Source: an uncultured beta proteobacterium (GTDB taxonomy: Bacteria > Pseudomonadota > Gammaproteobacteria > Burkholderiales > SG8-39). From it: a stretch of DNA of 28,811 nucleotides. The notes under the pieces are model-generated. The model was not told where the DNA came from, ran no database searches, and worked only from the letters and a program-made list of their open reading frames with translations. Positions 1-7,757 of this stretch are shown here, piece after piece (position 1 is the first letter of the stretch; every line of letters begins with the position of its first letter). The DNA is taken from NCBI GenBank assembly GCA_902826155.1, contig CADEDU010000071.1, forward strand, positions 1 to 28,811, in the 5' to 3' direction. A program made the position numbers and the translations under genes.

Positions 1-66
1 GCCGAGAACGGACTGTCGTCCCACATGTGGCTCGTCGCCCGCCGGTCGGAGGAAGCACCGCAGTGA
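1..66 (+). CDS. C-terminal tail of an upstream gene (partial)
   Basis: Frame 1 is open from the first base and ends at TGA 64-66, giving the last 21 residues of a protein whose start lies outside the window. The tail contains HMWLVARR, a hydrophobic strand followed by basic residues, which is how many class I methyltransferases end; this is only a hint. The TGA overlaps the GTG of the next gene (GTGA at 63-66), so the two are probably translationally coupled. The function cannot be assigned from 21 residues. Confidence 0.55.
   Translation, partial: AENGLSSHMWLVARRSEEAPQ
48..53 (+). promoter_or_regulatory. Ribosome binding site choosing GTG 63
   Basis: GGAGGA lies 9 nt upstream of GTG 63 and supports that start over the earlier GTG at 27, which has no such motif and would overlap the previous gene by 40 bases. 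Confidence 0.6.
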
Positions 67-965
67 CCGACTCCGACAATCACCAAAGAATCGAGGCGCG
101 CATCCGGCAGTGCTACTCGAGCTGGGCGCAGTCCTACTTCGACGATTACTACCGGGGCCAGGGTGCCTATCCGCCCGTTCATGTCGACATCGTCCGCGAT
201 CTGCTTCGCAAGCGCGCGCCACGCACGCTGCTCGACGCCGGTTGCGGCCCAGCGTCGATGCTGCGCAGCCTGACCGACCTGGGCTGTGAGCTATACGGAT
301 TCGATCTGACTGAAGAGATGGTCATCGAGGCACGCCGGGTGATGGCCGGAGCGGGTGTGCCGCAGGATCGCCTTTGGCAAGGCAGCGTGGCAGAGCTGCA
401 CGATTTCCGCAGCCCTCCGGGCGGCTACGACGCCGCGCTCTGCTTCGGGGTGCTTCCCCATCTTCCTCCAAATGTGGATCCGCTTGCCATCGCGAATCTG
501 CATGCATCGCTCGCACCTGGAGGCATGGTGGCGATCGAAGCTCGCAACCAGCTCTTCGCCCTGTTCACGCTGAACCGGTACAGCCGCGACCTCTTCCTCC
601 ACGAGCTGATCCGTATCGATTCGCTGTCGGCTTCGGAGCGCGCTGCGCTCGCACCGGCTGTCCAGGCGATGGAACGGCAGTTTCGCGTGGATCTTCCGCC
701 GTGCCGGACGGGCAAGGCAGGCGAGCCCGGTTATGACGAGGTGCTGTCGCGTACTCATAACCCGTTCGTGCTGCGTGCACAACTCGAATCGGCCGGCTTC
801 GCCGATGTCCAGGTGCTCTTCTATCACTACCACGCGCTGCCCCCGATGCTGGAGAGCCATGCGCCCGAATGGTTCCGGCACCGCTCGCTGGCGTTGGAAG
901 ATCCGCTCGATTGGCGCGGTCATTTCATGGCGTCGGCGTTCATCGCGACCGGCGTCCGTCGCTGA
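63..965 (+). CDS. Class I SAM-dependent methyltransferase
   Basis: A 300-residue protein with a Rossmann-type methyltransferase core. Motif I is LLDAGCGPASML near residues 56-67, followed by an acidic motif II strand (YGFDLTEEM) that should hold the SAM ribose. Motif IV is in the YDAALCFGVLPHLP stretch and a post-motif is LAPGGMVAIEARN. The C-terminal third is longer than in minimal methyltransferases and probably forms a substrate lid. The start was set at GTG 63 because it has a GGAGGA Shine-Dalgarno and overlaps the upstream stop; GTG 27 would add 12 residues. The gene ends 9 bp before the next methyltransferase. The substrate is unknown. The context (amidotransferase, DUF115 protein, facing glycan operon) suggests a sugar or glycan methyl group, which is inference. 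Confidence 0.8.
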   Translation: MTDSDNHQRIEARIRQCYSSWAQSYFDDYYRGQGAYPPVHVDIVRDLLRKRAPRTLLDAGCGPASMLRSLTDLGCELYGFDLTEEMVIEARRVMAGAGVPQDRLWQGSVAELHDFRSPPGGYDAALCFGVLPHLPPNVDPLAIANLHASLAPGGMVAIEARNQLFALFTLNRYSRDLFLHELIRIDSLSASERAALAPAVQAMERQFRVDLPPCRTGKAGEPGYDEVLSRTHNPFVLRAQLESAGFADVQVLFYHYHALPPMLESHAPEWFRHRSLALEDPLDWRGHFMASAFIATGVRR

Positions 966-974
966 GAGCTGGGC

Positions 975-1670
975 GTGGGTGCGGCCATCATTAGCGGCGA
1001 TGCGTTTCCGAAATACTGGATCTGGGATCACAGCGAACATGTCGCGCGCCTGTACCGGACCCGTGCGCGGGACGAGGCAGAAGAGATGACGTGTGCGGCC
1101 CAGGCCGCCGAGCTGCTCGGGCCGCTTGCGACTCCGGGCGAGTCACTGCTGGATGCCGGGTGCGGGGCCGGGTACTTCTACCACTCCCTGCGTCGGCGCA
1201 ACCTCGCTCTGGAGTACTGGGGCATCGATGCATCACGTCGTCTGATCGAGATCGGACAGGAAGAACTGCCTGCCTTCGGGCTCGCGGCCGATCGACTTCG
1301 CATGTTGCGGATCGAGGACTTCGACGGCACGGCAGATCACGTGCTCTGCATGAACGTGCTCAGCAATATCGACAACTTCCATCGCCCGCTCGAGCGACTG
1401 CTCCGCGCCGCGCGCAAGAGCCTGATCCTGCGGGAGTCGGCCAAGGACGGCGCCAGCTATTCGTGGGTCCGCGATCGATTCCTCGACCCGGGTGTCGAAC
1501 TGAGCGTACACGTCAACGCCTACGATGCGGCCGAGATCATGCGCTTCATCGGAGGATACGGATTCGAAGTGGAGCGTATCGTCGACCGGCGTGCAGGCAC
1601 GGGGCCCGAATACGTGATCGGGCATCCGCACTGGTGGACCTTCTTTCGCGCAATCAGAAAGTCGGCCTGA
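975..1670 (+). CDS. Class I SAM-dependent methyltransferase (small)
   Basis: A 231-residue protein starting with GTG and preceded by GAGAG. Motif I is LLDAGCGAGYFYHSL around residues 58-72, followed by WGIDASRRLIEIG as the acidic loop and DHVLCMNVLSNIDN in the motif IV position. The HVNAYDAAEIMRF segment near the C terminus matches the substrate-side helix seen in ubiquinone or sugar methyltransferases. It shares the fold but not obvious close identity with the preceding methyltransferase, so the pair is not a simple tandem duplication. Its stop (1668-1670) is two bases before the GTG of the asparagine-synthetase-like gene, consistent with one operon. The acceptor cannot be deduced. Confidence 0.78.
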   Translation: MGAAIISGDAFPKYWIWDHSEHVARLYRTRARDEAEEMTCAAQAAELLGPLATPGESLLDAGCGAGYFYHSLRRRNLALEYWGIDASRRLIEIGQEELPAFGLAADRLRMLRIEDFDGTADHVLCMNVLSNIDNFHRPLERLLRAARKSLILRESAKDGASYSWVRDRFLDPGVELSVHVNAYDAAEIMRFIGGYGFEVERIVDRRAGTGPEYVIGHPHWWTFFRAIRKSA

Positions 1671-1672
1671 TC

Positions 1673-3511
1673 GTGTCCCGCATCGTCGCCCTCCTTTCGT
1701 CGGCACGGTCCCCGCTCCAGCGCGAGGAGTGTGCATCCGCACTGACCGCTTCTGCGGGCGCGTCGACGTGGGCCACGCATGTCTGGACCGCAGAGCAGGC
1801 AGCGCTCGGGTGGACCGGGGTCGGCGTGCCGGGCGTCGCCCGTTCCGGCGGAGTCCTCGCCGCCCTCGACGGTCGGTTCTTCAACCGCGAGGAGTTGCCG
1901 CCGGCCGAAAGCGACGCGGCCCGCCTGATCGCCCTCTATCAGCAGCACGGACTCGACAAGGCGCTTGCCAGGATCAACGGTGACTTCGCGTTCGTGCTGC
2001 ACGATCCGGAGCGGAGGCTGCTCCATGCGGGTCGTGACCGGCTCGGTCTCAAGCCTCTGTATTGGGCGCGGACCGCATCGGGCATCGCGATCGCCTCACG
2101 ACCGCGCGCGCTGCTCGCGCTTCCGGGAGTGGAACACGCCCCCGATCGGGCCTTCGTCGCCCGGTACGCTGCCTGCCACTACCGGGTATTCGACAATCCG
2201 GTGGAGCGTTCGGCGTACGCAGGGATCGCTCAGGTCCCCGCCGCCACGGTGATCACGTTGGATGCGGGCGGTTCCGCGCGATCGAACCGATGGTGGAATC
2301 TGCAGGACTTGCCTGACCAGACCGCTCCGGAGGAGCAGTTGGCCGAGCAATATCGGGAGCTGTTGATCGACGCCGTGCGGCGTCGCTTCGCCGGCACGAC
2401 GATGCCGGCATTCACGCTCTCCGGTGGGCTCGATTCGTCCAGCGTACTCTCCTGCGCCGCGATGGCCGCGGGTACGCCTCAGATCGCGTACTCCAGTGTC
2501 TACGCCGACCCGACGTACGACGAGAGCGCCGACATCGCCCCGATGCTGGAGGGAAGAGTGTCCGAGTGGCGCCCAATCCCCATCGGCAATGACATCGACG
2601 TAGCAGGGTGGGTATCGAGAATGATCGCTGCGAACGACGAGCCGGTGGCCACCGCCACTTGGCTGTCGCACTTCGCCCTGTGCGAGCAAGTTGCGCGCGA
2701 AGGGCGGGGCGCGCTGTTCGGCGGGCTCGGTGGTGACGAACTCAACGCCGGAGAGTACGAGTACTTCTTCTTTCACTTCGCCGATCTGCAAGCTGCCGGC
2801 GCGCACGCGGATCTCGATCACGAGATCGACTGCTGGGCACGTCACCACGATCATCCGATCTGGCGCAAGAACCACGGCACCGCGATGGAAGGTATCGCGC
2901 GCTTGATCGATCCGGCGCAGCCTGGCCGAATCCGAACCGATCTCATCCGTTTGCATCGCTACTGGCCGACGCTGTCGCCCGATTGGTATCGGCTCGAAGG
3001 CTACGAGCCGGTTCTGGACCACCCGTTCCGGAGCGCGCTCAAGAATCGGACGTACCAGGATCTGTTTCGCGAAACAGCTCCGTGCTGCTTGCGAGCGGAA
3101 GACCGCCACACCACTCACTTCGGCCTGGAACGGCTCGATCCGTTCTTCGACTACCGGCTGCTCGAGTTCATGTTCCGAATTCCAGGGCGGTACAAGATCC
3201 GTGACGGCATCACCAAGCGGCTGTTGCGCTCGGCCATGCGAGGCATCCTGCCCGAGGAAACGCGCTTGCGAATCAAGAAGACAGGATGGAACGCTCCCGC
3301 CCATGTATGGTTCACCGGACGTGGCCTGACGCTGGTCCAGGATCTCGTGTCGTCCCGGACCTTCCGTGAGCGCGGGGTGTACGAGGTCAGCGCCGTCCAG
3401 AAGTTGATCGCGGACCACATTGCGGCGCTGGCGGATCCCAGTCCGCGCGAGAATCACATGATGTTCCTGTGGCAGCTGGTGAACCTGGAAGTGTGGATGG
3501 CCAGCCTGTGA
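1673..3511 (+). CDS. Asparagine-synthetase-like amidotransferase lacking the N-terminal cysteine
   Basis: A 612-residue protein with the two domains of the AsnB family. The N-terminal glutaminase-like domain carries LDGRFFN, INGDFAFVLHD (101-111) and GRDRLGLKPLYW (120-131). The C-terminal ATP-pyrophosphatase domain has the PP-loop SGGLDSS at 250-256 and GGDELNAGEYEYFF further on. AsnB enzymes adenylate a carboxylate with ATP and amidate it with ammonia from glutamine. Here the protein begins MSRIVALLSS where family members begin MCGI: the catalytic Cys2 is Ser, so glutamine hydrolysis is probably lost, as in beta-lactam synthetase and lasso-peptide cyclases. The frame is open far upstream (to 1091), but that part overlaps the preceding methyltransferase. 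GTG 1673 was chosen because it aligns with the family N terminus and follows that stop by 2 nt. In surface-sugar loci AsnB relatives such as WbpS amidate uronic acids. The substrate here is unknown. Confidence 0.85.
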   Translation: MSRIVALLSSARSPLQREECASALTASAGASTWATHVWTAEQAALGWTGVGVPGVARSGGVLAALDGRFFNREELPPAESDAARLIALYQQHGLDKALARINGDFAFVLHDPERRLLHAGRDRLGLKPLYWARTASGIAIASRPRALLALPGVEHAPDRAFVARYAACHYRVFDNPVERSAYAGIAQVPAATVITLDAGGSARSNRWWNLQDLPDQTAPEEQLAEQYRELLIDAVRRRFAGTTMPAFTLSGGLDSSSVLSCAAMAAGTPQIAYSSVYADPTYDESADIAPMLEGRVSEWRPIPIGNDIDVAGWVSRMIAANDEPVATATWLSHFALCEQVAREGRGALFGGLGGDELNAGEYEYFFFHFADLQAAGAHADLDHEIDCWARHHDHPIWRKNHGTAMEGIARLIDPAQPGRIRTDLIRLHRYWPTLSPDWYRLEGYEPVLDHPFRSALKNRTYQDLFRETAPCCLRAEDRHTTHFGLERLDPFFDYRLLEFMFRIPGRYKIRDGITKRLLRSAMRGILPEETRLRIKKTGWNAPAHVWFTGRGLTLVQDLVSSRTFRERGVYEVSAVQKLIADHIAALADPSPRENHMMFLWQLVNLEVWMASL

Positions 3512-5145
3512 GCGCGTCCCCCCCTCGCTTCGACGAACTGTTCCAGGAGGGAATGGCGGCGCTCGCCCGGGCCGATCTTGCGGCAGCCCGTTCGGCCTTT
3601 GAATCGTGCACCGCGCTACAGCCCGAGAACGCCGAGGCCTGGTGCTATCTGGGAATCAGTCTGACGTTCCAGGAGCCGTGGCTCGCGATGCCGGCTCTCG
3701 AGCGTGCGCTGGCTATCCACCCGGACCATCACGGTGCTCTCTACTGGCGGGCCGAGGCGCAGTGGACGATGGGCGATCCGAACGCGGCGGCCCAGGCGCT
3801 GCGCCGCTTGAACGATCTCGTGCCCGGCGTGCCGAACCATCTGGCGCGGATGGGCTTCGCCTACCTCTCGGCCGGCAACGGCGATGACGCCGAGGTGGCC
3901 TTTCGTGCAGCAATCGATGCGGGCGATGGTCTGGATGGGGTCGCTTCGACGCCCACCGAACTGCGACGCGCTATCTATCTTGACGTGCTGGGTCGCCGCG
4001 AAGAGTCCCTCGAGCTCGTTCGAAAAATCAACCAGTCGGGAGTCCGTGCTGAATACCCCAGAGATCGGTATCCGCGCGATCTCGAGGACCAGCTCTGCGC
4101 GCTCGAGGACATCGTTGGCGGGCGCGACATCGTCATCCTCGGGTCCGGACCTTCGCTCGGCGCTCTGCCTCCGCTGCTTGAAGAATTGGGGCAGGACGGC
4201 CGTGATCAGCTGTGCTTCTTCGGTTTCAACAACGTGCCGGTGGCAGAACGATTGCTGAAGGAGTCGACCGGTCGCGGCGTGGACCTTGCCTGCATGACCT
4301 CGGCGGCAGTGATGGAGCTGCATGCCGACTGGATTGCGGCGTTTCTGGACCGTGAGCATCCCCCGGGGCTCTTTCTGACCCTCGCAGATGCGATGAAGCC
4401 CGGACGCACCGTGTCTGATCTGCTCGCGCGTCGAATGGACCGTCTGTTCGTCTTCGCTGCGAACGGCGACCATCCACCCATTCCGGAAGATCCCCTGCAC
4501 TTCCCGCCAGTGAACGGACTGCTGTGCGTGCTGCCGCTGGCGGTCCTCGCCTCACCGCGCAGGATATTCCTGTTCGGTTGCGACGGCGCCGCGCCGTCGG
4601 CCATCGATCGTGATGCTGAGGTCTACTTCAGGCAGGGCAGCGCAGACTACAAAAGCCAGCGGATCTTCAACGCGCGATACGCATGGTGGCTCGCACGGGA
4701 CACGCAGTTCTTCAACGCGATGATCCCCACCGTACTGGCCAGTCTGTCCCTCCTGCATCGCATCCCGGTTGCGCCGATCTACACGTGCAACCCCGACAGC
4801 GCATACCAACCGTTTCCCCGCATATCCGGCCAGGAATTCCTGGCGTTGCAGCGGGCGCGTCCGGCCGTAGCGGGTTTTCATCCGGCGATGGTGAACCGGC
4901 GCCTGCGCCAGATCGAGCAGCTCAATGCTTCCGCGCGCGCCGAATCGGAGCGGACGCTGGCGGCACAGCAAGCACAGGCTACTCAGGCGTTCAAGCTGAG
5001 CACGGATTCGCTTGCTCGCACCGTCGACCTGCAGGTGGCTCGCATTCGCGAGCTAGAGGGCAAGGTCAATCAGCTTCGGAGCGAGATGGATGCGATCAAG
5101 CGATTTGTCGCGCCACTTCGCGCAGTGCGGCGCCTGTTCCGCTGA
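3508..5145 (+). CDS. TPR - DUF115 (MAF/MptE-like) protein with C-terminal coiled coil
   Basis: A 545-residue protein from GTG 3508, which overlaps the previous stop as GTGA; GTG 3469 would add 13 residues inside the preceding gene. Residues 5-140 form about four tetratricopeptide repeats (for example ALERALAIHPDHHGALYW). The middle region has the DUF115 hallmark IVILGSGPSL at 208-217, then FFGFNNVP and IFLFGCDGA, with a binding-loop look. Residues about 475-530 are a heptad-rich coiled coil ending in a basic tail. DUF115 proteins include motility-associated (MAF) flagellin glycosyltransferases and archaeal MptE kinases. The TPR plus DUF115 layout is typical of the glycosylation-associated group. 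It is the last gene of the + strand cluster. A role in glycan transfer is inferred from family and context. Confidence 0.75.
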   Translation: MSASPPRFDELFQEGMAALARADLAAARSAFESCTALQPENAEAWCYLGISLTFQEPWLAMPALERALAIHPDHHGALYWRAEAQWTMGDPNAAAQALRRLNDLVPGVPNHLARMGFAYLSAGNGDDAEVAFRAAIDAGDGLDGVASTPTELRRAIYLDVLGRREESLELVRKINQSGVRAEYPRDRYPRDLEDQLCALEDIVGGRDIVILGSGPSLGALPPLLEELGQDGRDQLCFFGFNNVPVAERLLKESTGRGVDLACMTSAAVMELHADWIAAFLDREHPPGLFLTLADAMKPGRTVSDLLARRMDRLFVFAANGDHPPIPEDPLHFPPVNGLLCVLPLAVLASPRRIFLFGCDGAAPSAIDRDAEVYFRQGSADYKSQRIFNARYAWWLARDTQFFNAMIPTVLASLSLLHRIPVAPIYTCNPDSAYQPFPRISGQEFLALQRARPAVAGFHPAMVNRRLRQIEQLNASARAESERTLAAQQAQATQAFKLSTDSLARTVDLQVARIRELEGKVNQLRSEMDAIKRFVAPLRAVRRLFR

Positions 5146-5160
5146 GGCGCGACGCCAGCG
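5140..5160. terminator. Possible hairpin between converging operons
   Basis: CGCT-GA-GGCG, a CGA loop and CGCC-AGCG can form an interrupted 8-bp GC stem at the stop codon of the DUF115 gene, within the 27-bp gap between converging genes. No T-run follows on either strand, so this is only a weak terminator candidate. Confidence 0.25.
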
Positions 5161-5172
5161 CCCGCTCGCTGT

Positions 5173-6369
5173 TCAGGTACTGTTCATCCGACCCAGCGTC
5201 GTGCGGACGTGCTCCAGACGCGACCTGAGATCGGGACGATCCGGTTCGGCCGCAAGGCCAAGTTGCAGGACCCGCTCCTCCCATTCGAGCGGAAACTCGA
5301 GCCCTCGGCCTACCATCAGGTTGTACAACTGCAGTGACTCGCTCAGCGTCGAGCTGCCGGCCAGCAGGCGATCGCGCAACCCGGCTTCCTGGCTGGTGAG
5401 GCCGGCGGGCCCTGGCGTCGCCTCAGAAGCCCGCGGCGCACTGGCAGACGTCTGCCGGGACCCCAATCCGAGTGCACCAGCCAGTCGACGAGTGAGCGTC
5501 GCTCTGCTCGCCTCATGCGGCACCTGCCCAGGGCCGGAGTTGGACCCGCCCTGGTAAGCGGTCGAGACCGCGCGTGGGATATCGCCGACCGACGTGCTGG
5601 ATTCCAACGCACCCCAGAAAGGCTTGTCCTTGACCTTCCGGTAGACGACGTTGATGCCGACATCCGGAATCCGCAAGTCGCGCAGCGTCCGCCCCTCTTC
5701 GGACTGCATGACCCGATCGAGCGCCCTGCGCAGAGCGGGAAAGTAGCTGCTATAGCTCTGCAGGCTGTCGAGCACGCTGCTCCCACCGCTCGGGCCATCG
5801 AACCAGCAGTCGACCAGCTCGTACTCGTTGTAGCCTGCGACGTCGAAGAAGCAGCGTCCGGTGTAGGTCACGTAGCCGTGGTCGACGTAGCCCACCGCCG
5901 GGAGTGAATGATGAATGTATCCCCCGACCTTGGTGGCGTCGTGTATGACCCGGAAGCAGTTGAGCTGGTTGAGGATGTGCTCGGTCGTGCCGAAGTTGAG
6001 CACCAAGTCGAATTTACGGCGAAGCGGGGGCGGTAGCACGGCATGATTCAAGTCGAGGATCGTCGTTCGATAGCCACTCGCGATATCGAACGACATGTAC
6101 TGCATGCCGACCCGCTCGAACAGCTCGCCGACAAACGCTTCGTTTCGTCCGCCGCTCACCGGGTCATAGCTCGAGCCCGCCGCCAAACGCGCCGCGAACG
6201 CCTCGGCGTCCGCTTCGCCGCCGGCGCCGTACTTGCGCATGAAACCCCGGATGGACTCCACCGACGCGGAGTACAGGTTCGAGGATCCGATATCGAGGAT
6301 GCTGGTCCGGCCCTTGCCGAACAGACCCAGGCCGTCCATCTTCTCGATAGCCGAGAACGCGATGCCCAC
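5173..6369 (-). CDS. Methyltransferase-like protein with long C-terminal extension
   Basis: A 398-residue protein starting with GTG and preceded by AGGGAGAG with 5-nt spacing. The SAM-binding core is recognisable: ILDIGSSNLYS at 24-34 (motif I with GSSN in place of GCGxG), YMSFDIASG near 91-99, and FDLVLNFGTTEHILNQ at 120-135 followed by GGYIHHSLPAVG. The core ends near residue 265. A Ser/Pro/Ala-rich linker (about 265-325) then leads to a roughly 70-residue helical tail. The tail is unusual for this family and could be a partner-binding or localisation segment. This is the last gene of the leftward glycan operon, 96 bp after the preceding C-methyltransferase, and it converges on the DUF115 gene. 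The substrate is unknown; sugar or lipid methylation is inference. Confidence 0.7.
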   Translation of the reverse strand: MGIAFSAIEKMDGLGLFGKGRTSILDIGSSNLYSASVESIRGFMRKYGAGGEADAEAFAARLAAGSSYDPVSGGRNEAFVGELFERVGMQYMSFDIASGYRTTILDLNHAVLPPPLRRKFDLVLNFGTTEHILNQLNCFRVIHDATKVGGYIHHSLPAVGYVDHGYVTYTGRCFFDVAGYNEYELVDCWFDGPSGGSSVLDSLQSYSSYFPALRRALDRVMQSEEGRTLRDLRIPDVGINVVYRKVKDKPFWGALESSTSVGDIPRAVSTAYQGGSNSGPGQVPHEASRATLTRRLAGALGLGSRQTSASAPRASEATPGPAGLTSQEAGLRDRLLAGSSTLSESLQLYNLMVGRGLEFPLEWEERVLQLGLAAEPDRPDLRSRLEHVRTTLGRMNST

Positions 6370-6374
6370 TGATG

Positions 6375-6382
6375 CTCTCCCT
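6375..6382 (-). promoter_or_regulatory. Ribosome binding site for the GTG start at 6369
   Basis: On the minus strand AGGGAGAG lies 5 nt before the GTG, which supports this non-ATG start. Confidence 0.55.
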
Positions 6383-6465
6383 GCGCGGCCTACACCCTGC
6401 CTTGTGTCCGACGCCTGAGATCCGCGTCGGACAGATCGGCCGGTCGAGGTTGCGCCATGAACCGT

Positions 6466-7731
6466 CTATACGCTCACATCGCCGTCGCGACCTACCACCC
6501 GCGTCTGCGGGCAAAGCACGACGAAGTGGCCCCCTCGCTCCAGATATTCGCGATTCGTCTCGATGATCTTCCGCGCATGCACCCAGGCGAGAATTACCGT
6601 GTAGTCGGGCATCCGCCTGCACAGCTCGGCCGTGGGCACGATCGCTATACCGTCACCTGACGAGTAGCGCCCGACCTTCTGAGGATGGTCGTCGACGATG
6701 TACTCGATGGCACCGGTCAGACCAAGCTGCGAGATGAGCGTCGGCCCACTGCGTGCCGCCCCGTATCCGGCGATCTTCGCGCCCGACTTCTTCCATCCCC
6801 GCACGAGTTCGATCGTTCGCTCGCGCAGCTTCTGCACCTGCAGTCCGAATTGTTGCAACGTGTCCAGGCTGGTGAGCCGGCGTTCCTTCTCCAGCGCGAT
6901 CAGCTTGCGAACCGATTCGCCGACCGCGCGTCTGCCGCCCTTCAACTGCACCGTTCCGATCAATGAACCGTGCTGGATCGGCACACGTTCGACCTCGACC
7001 AACTCCAGACCGTGACGGTCCAGGAATTGCACCATCGGATGGGCGGAATGATGGCTCATGTGCTCGTGGAAGATCGTGGCGATCAGAACCCCGTCGATGA
7101 TGTCCAGAAGGTATTGCACTTCAAAGAAGAACAAGCCATCGGGTGCGAGCAGAGCGCGGATGCCCTCGGCGATCTCTCCCATGTTGTCGGCATGCGCAAA
7201 GGCGTTGAACGCACACACGATGTGGGCCGGGCCGTGGTCGTCCCGGATCCTGCGCGCCAGTGGCAGCGACATCAGCTCCGGAATCGTCGGCAGCCCCGCC
7301 TCTGAAGCACGGCGCGCGATCTCCCTTGCCGGGTCGATCCCGAGCACGCGCATGCCAGCGGCCTTGAAGGGCTTGAGGAGCGAGCCGTCGTTGCTACCGA
7401 TATCGACCACGAGCGCGCCGGCGGGCGGCTTGTGCCGCTGCATCACGTTAGCCGCGAACTCCGAGAAGTGCTCGGGCATGCCCTTGGCTTCCCCGGAGTA
7501 GTAGGTATAGCTTTCCCAGAGGCTTTTCGAATCGACTACATCGAGTTGCTGCACATGGCCGCAGTCGGCACACATGTACAGATCGACGGGGAAGCGCGCG
7601 GCGGTGCGGCCCGTCTCGCTGTCCGCGCAGTAGTTCTCAGACAGGGGAATGGGTTCGAGCTTCAGGACCCGTTCGACATTTCGCGAATCACACAGGCGAC
7701 AGGTTTCCCTGTGCACGACCTCGACGCTCAC
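6466..7731 (-). CDS. C-methyltransferase of the TylC3/TcaB9 family (intact SAM motif)
   Basis: A 421-residue protein with the three-part layout of sugar C-methyltransferases. There is an N-terminal zinc domain (Cys 11, 14, 54 and 57 in two CxxC pairs), a SAM domain with VVDIGSNDGSLL at 108-119, and a C-terminal Rossmann-like domain (GYGAARSG, VDDHPQK). The family methylates C3 of NDP-4-keto sugars to make branched sugars. His180 and FHEH at 221-224 fall where the TcaB9 catalytic residues lie. From memory, the family has Tyr where Phe221 stands here. The start is GTG 7731, fixed by AAAGAGGAG 6 nt upstream; the open frame extends to 8010 but overlaps the upstream reductase. It is 26 bp downstream of the RmlD-like gene. 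A nucleotide-sugar substrate is inferred. Confidence 0.87.
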   Translation of the reverse strand: MSVEVVHRETCRLCDSRNVERVLKLEPIPLSENYCADSETGRTAARFPVDLYMCADCGHVQQLDVVDSKSLWESYTYYSGEAKGMPEHFSEFAANVMQRHKPPAGALVVDIGSNDGSLLKPFKAAGMRVLGIDPAREIARRASEAGLPTIPELMSLPLARRIRDDHGPAHIVCAFNAFAHADNMGEIAEGIRALLAPDGLFFFEVQYLLDIIDGVLIATIFHEHMSHHSAHPMVQFLDRHGLELVEVERVPIQHGSLIGTVQLKGGRRAVGESVRKLIALEKERRLTSLDTLQQFGLQVQKLRERTIELVRGWKKSGAKIAGYGAARSGPTLISQLGLTGAIEYIVDDHPQKVGRYSSGDGIAIVPTAELCRRMPDYTVILAWVHARKIIETNREYLERGGHFVVLCPQTRVVGRDGDVSV

Positions 7732-7737
7732 GGCTGG

Positions 7738-7746
7738 CTCCTCTTT
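7738..7746 (-). promoter_or_regulatory. Strong ribosome binding site for the C-methyltransferase at 7731
   Basis: AAAGAGGAG on the minus strand with 6-nt spacing decides the GTG start and removes 93 spurious residues from the longer open frame. Confidence 0.7.
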
Positions 7747-7757
7747 ATATCTTCGTA

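Noticed and set aside
1091..1672. 194-codon N-terminal extension of the asparagine-synthetase-like frame
   Set aside because: It is arginine-rich shadow of the overlapping methyltransferase; the family N terminus starts at 1673.
2096..3457. 453-codon minus-strand frame antisense to the asparagine-synthetase-like gene
   Set aside because: No recognisable family and it lies fully inside a well-supported gene.
6029..6036. GGCGGTAG, an exact ops element sequence
   Set aside because: It lies inside a coding gene on the strand opposite to transcription and not in an operon leader, so it is chance.
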